Assembly (NCBI GenBank): GCA_001606155.1
Contig: LODT01000051.1
Location: 744,001-808,000, forward strand
Direction: 5' to 3'
DNA length: 64,000 nucleotides
Source: Tieghemostelium lacteum
Lineage: Eukaryota; Evosea; Eumycetozoa; Dictyosteliales; Raperosteliaceae
The position numbers and the translations under genes are program-made. Under the pieces are notes generated by a model. The model worked only from the letters and a program-made list of their open reading frames with translations, did not search any database and was not told where the DNA came from. Below, piece by piece: positions 63,491 through 64,000 of the stretch; the first letter of the stretch is position 1; the number at the start of each line of letters is the position of its first letter.

Positions 63491-64000
63491 TTATTTTGGA
63501 GCTACATAATCAAATTTAATATTAAGATCTTTTCCACCAGATAAGAGAATTTGTTCAAAGTAGAATGGACAATCAGTAGTAACACTATCAATTTGTACAG
63601 GTATTTTACCAGCGCCATTCTTACGTTTCTTCTCAACATAATCCATTTGTTCATAGCTTCTCTCCTTTTTCATTGAGAAACTCATTTTGGTAATACTTGC
63701 TCTTCTATTGAAGTGATCAGCTCTGTTTGAGGAAGTTGGTGCATAAGTTGGCTTTGCAGCTCCACTACTTGGTGGAGTACTACTGAAATAGGATACATTT
63801 TTAAGGTTTCCTGAGTAATTACTACACTTGAATCCATTTGGCATATAAATGGTTGCAAAAGCTGCACGAAGTTGTAAATCAATCTTTGGCATTGTAAATT
63901 GATAAGAACCCTTCTTTGACAATGCTTTTGGTTCCTGTTCCAAAATGATAATTTCAATTTGAATTGCATTTTGTTGATCAGAATTTCCAGGTTTAAGAAT
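63491..64000 (-). CDS. 3' part of an unidentified gene, cut by the window edge
   Basis: The frame is open from the right edge of the window to the stop at 63491, at least 169 residues. The sequence is mixed and not low-complexity: a beta-rich start (QIEIIILEQEP), KGSYQFTMPKIDLQLRAAFA, a Ser/Thr/Ala-Pro linker, a basic stretch (VEKKRKNGAGKIPV), then DCPFYFEQILLSGGKDLNIKF and the end. I do not recognise it. The 5' end lies outside the window, so length and start are unknown. The upstream region of RABL6 (63371-63490) separates the two; both run on the minus strand. Confidence 0.6.
   Translation of the reverse strand: MLKPGNSDQQNAIQIEIIILEQEPKALSKKGSYQFTMPKIDLQLRAAFATIYMPNGFKCSNYSGNLKNVSYFSSTPPSSGAAKPTYAPTSSNRADHFNRRASITKMSFSMKKERSYEQMDYVEKKRKNGAGKIPVQIDSVTTDCPFYFEQILLSGGKDLNIKFDYVAPK

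Noticed and set aside
1-64000. Mobile elements and virus-like insertions
   Set aside because: I looked for reverse transcriptase, integrase, transposase and capsid motifs and for long terminal or inverted repeats and found none.

Overview
The window is nuclear DNA from a dictyostelid social amoeba. The evidence is AT-rich intergenic DNA with long oligo(T)/oligo(A) tracts, short AT-rich GT...AG introns, trinucleotide tracts coding for poly-Asn and poly-Gln, and a compact layout of about 33 genes in 64 kb. It also carries gene families typical of the group: F-box-like LRR proteins, IPT/TIG-EGF membrane proteins, and Q/N/H-rich RNA-binding proteins. Composition is less extremely AT-rich than I would expect for D. 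discoideum, so a group 1-3 species (Cavenderia, Heterostelium or Tieghemostelium type) is possible. I cannot fix the species. I see no reverse transcriptase, transposase, capsid gene, rRNA or CRISPR.

Layout. 1-5 kb: tail of an unknown gene, an importin-alpha that seems to lack its IBB domain, and a tandem trio of small membrane glycoproteins with His-rich tails. 5-12 kb: a FUSC/ALMT-like membrane protein, a SET/MYND methyltransferase with a presequence-like N-terminus, a Cys/His- and Gln-rich protein, a bacterial-type glyoxalase I, and a syntaxin. 12-24 kb: ATG1 kinase, a two-RRM protein, an F-box-like LRR protein, an ankyrin-C1-EF-hand-PIP kinase fusion, and ESS2/DGCR14. 24-38 kb: two more F-box-like LRR proteins, ATG12, eEF1-gamma, a C2-MUN-GRAM-GRAM protein, SNW1/SKIP, a calmodulin-like light chain, and an LSm-type NAA38 candidate. 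38-50 kb: a SUV39-type methyltransferase, a protein with about five ILEI/FAM3-like domains plus a TM segment and a caspase-like domain, an unknown 711-aa protein, a QQP-repeat protein, and a mitochondrial SDR of the 3-hydroxybutyrate dehydrogenase type. 50-64 kb: an 8-exon LRR-IPT/TIG-EGF receptor-like protein, malate dehydrogenase, a BTB-pentapeptide protein, a small secreted Cys-rich protein, RBM28/Nop4, a 39-aa spliced microprotein, RABL6, and the 3' part of an unknown gene.

The genes do not form an operon or pathway cluster. Most are housekeeping genes (autophagy, nuclear transport, splicing, ribosome biogenesis, translation, chromatin, membrane traffic) mixed with lineage-specific families. 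The best candidate for an undescribed system is the gene at 41510-44851, where repeated ILEI/FAM3 folds are joined through one TM helix to a caspase-fold protease-like domain. Exon structures were rebuilt by hand from splice sites, phase continuity and protein-family continuity. They are predictions.
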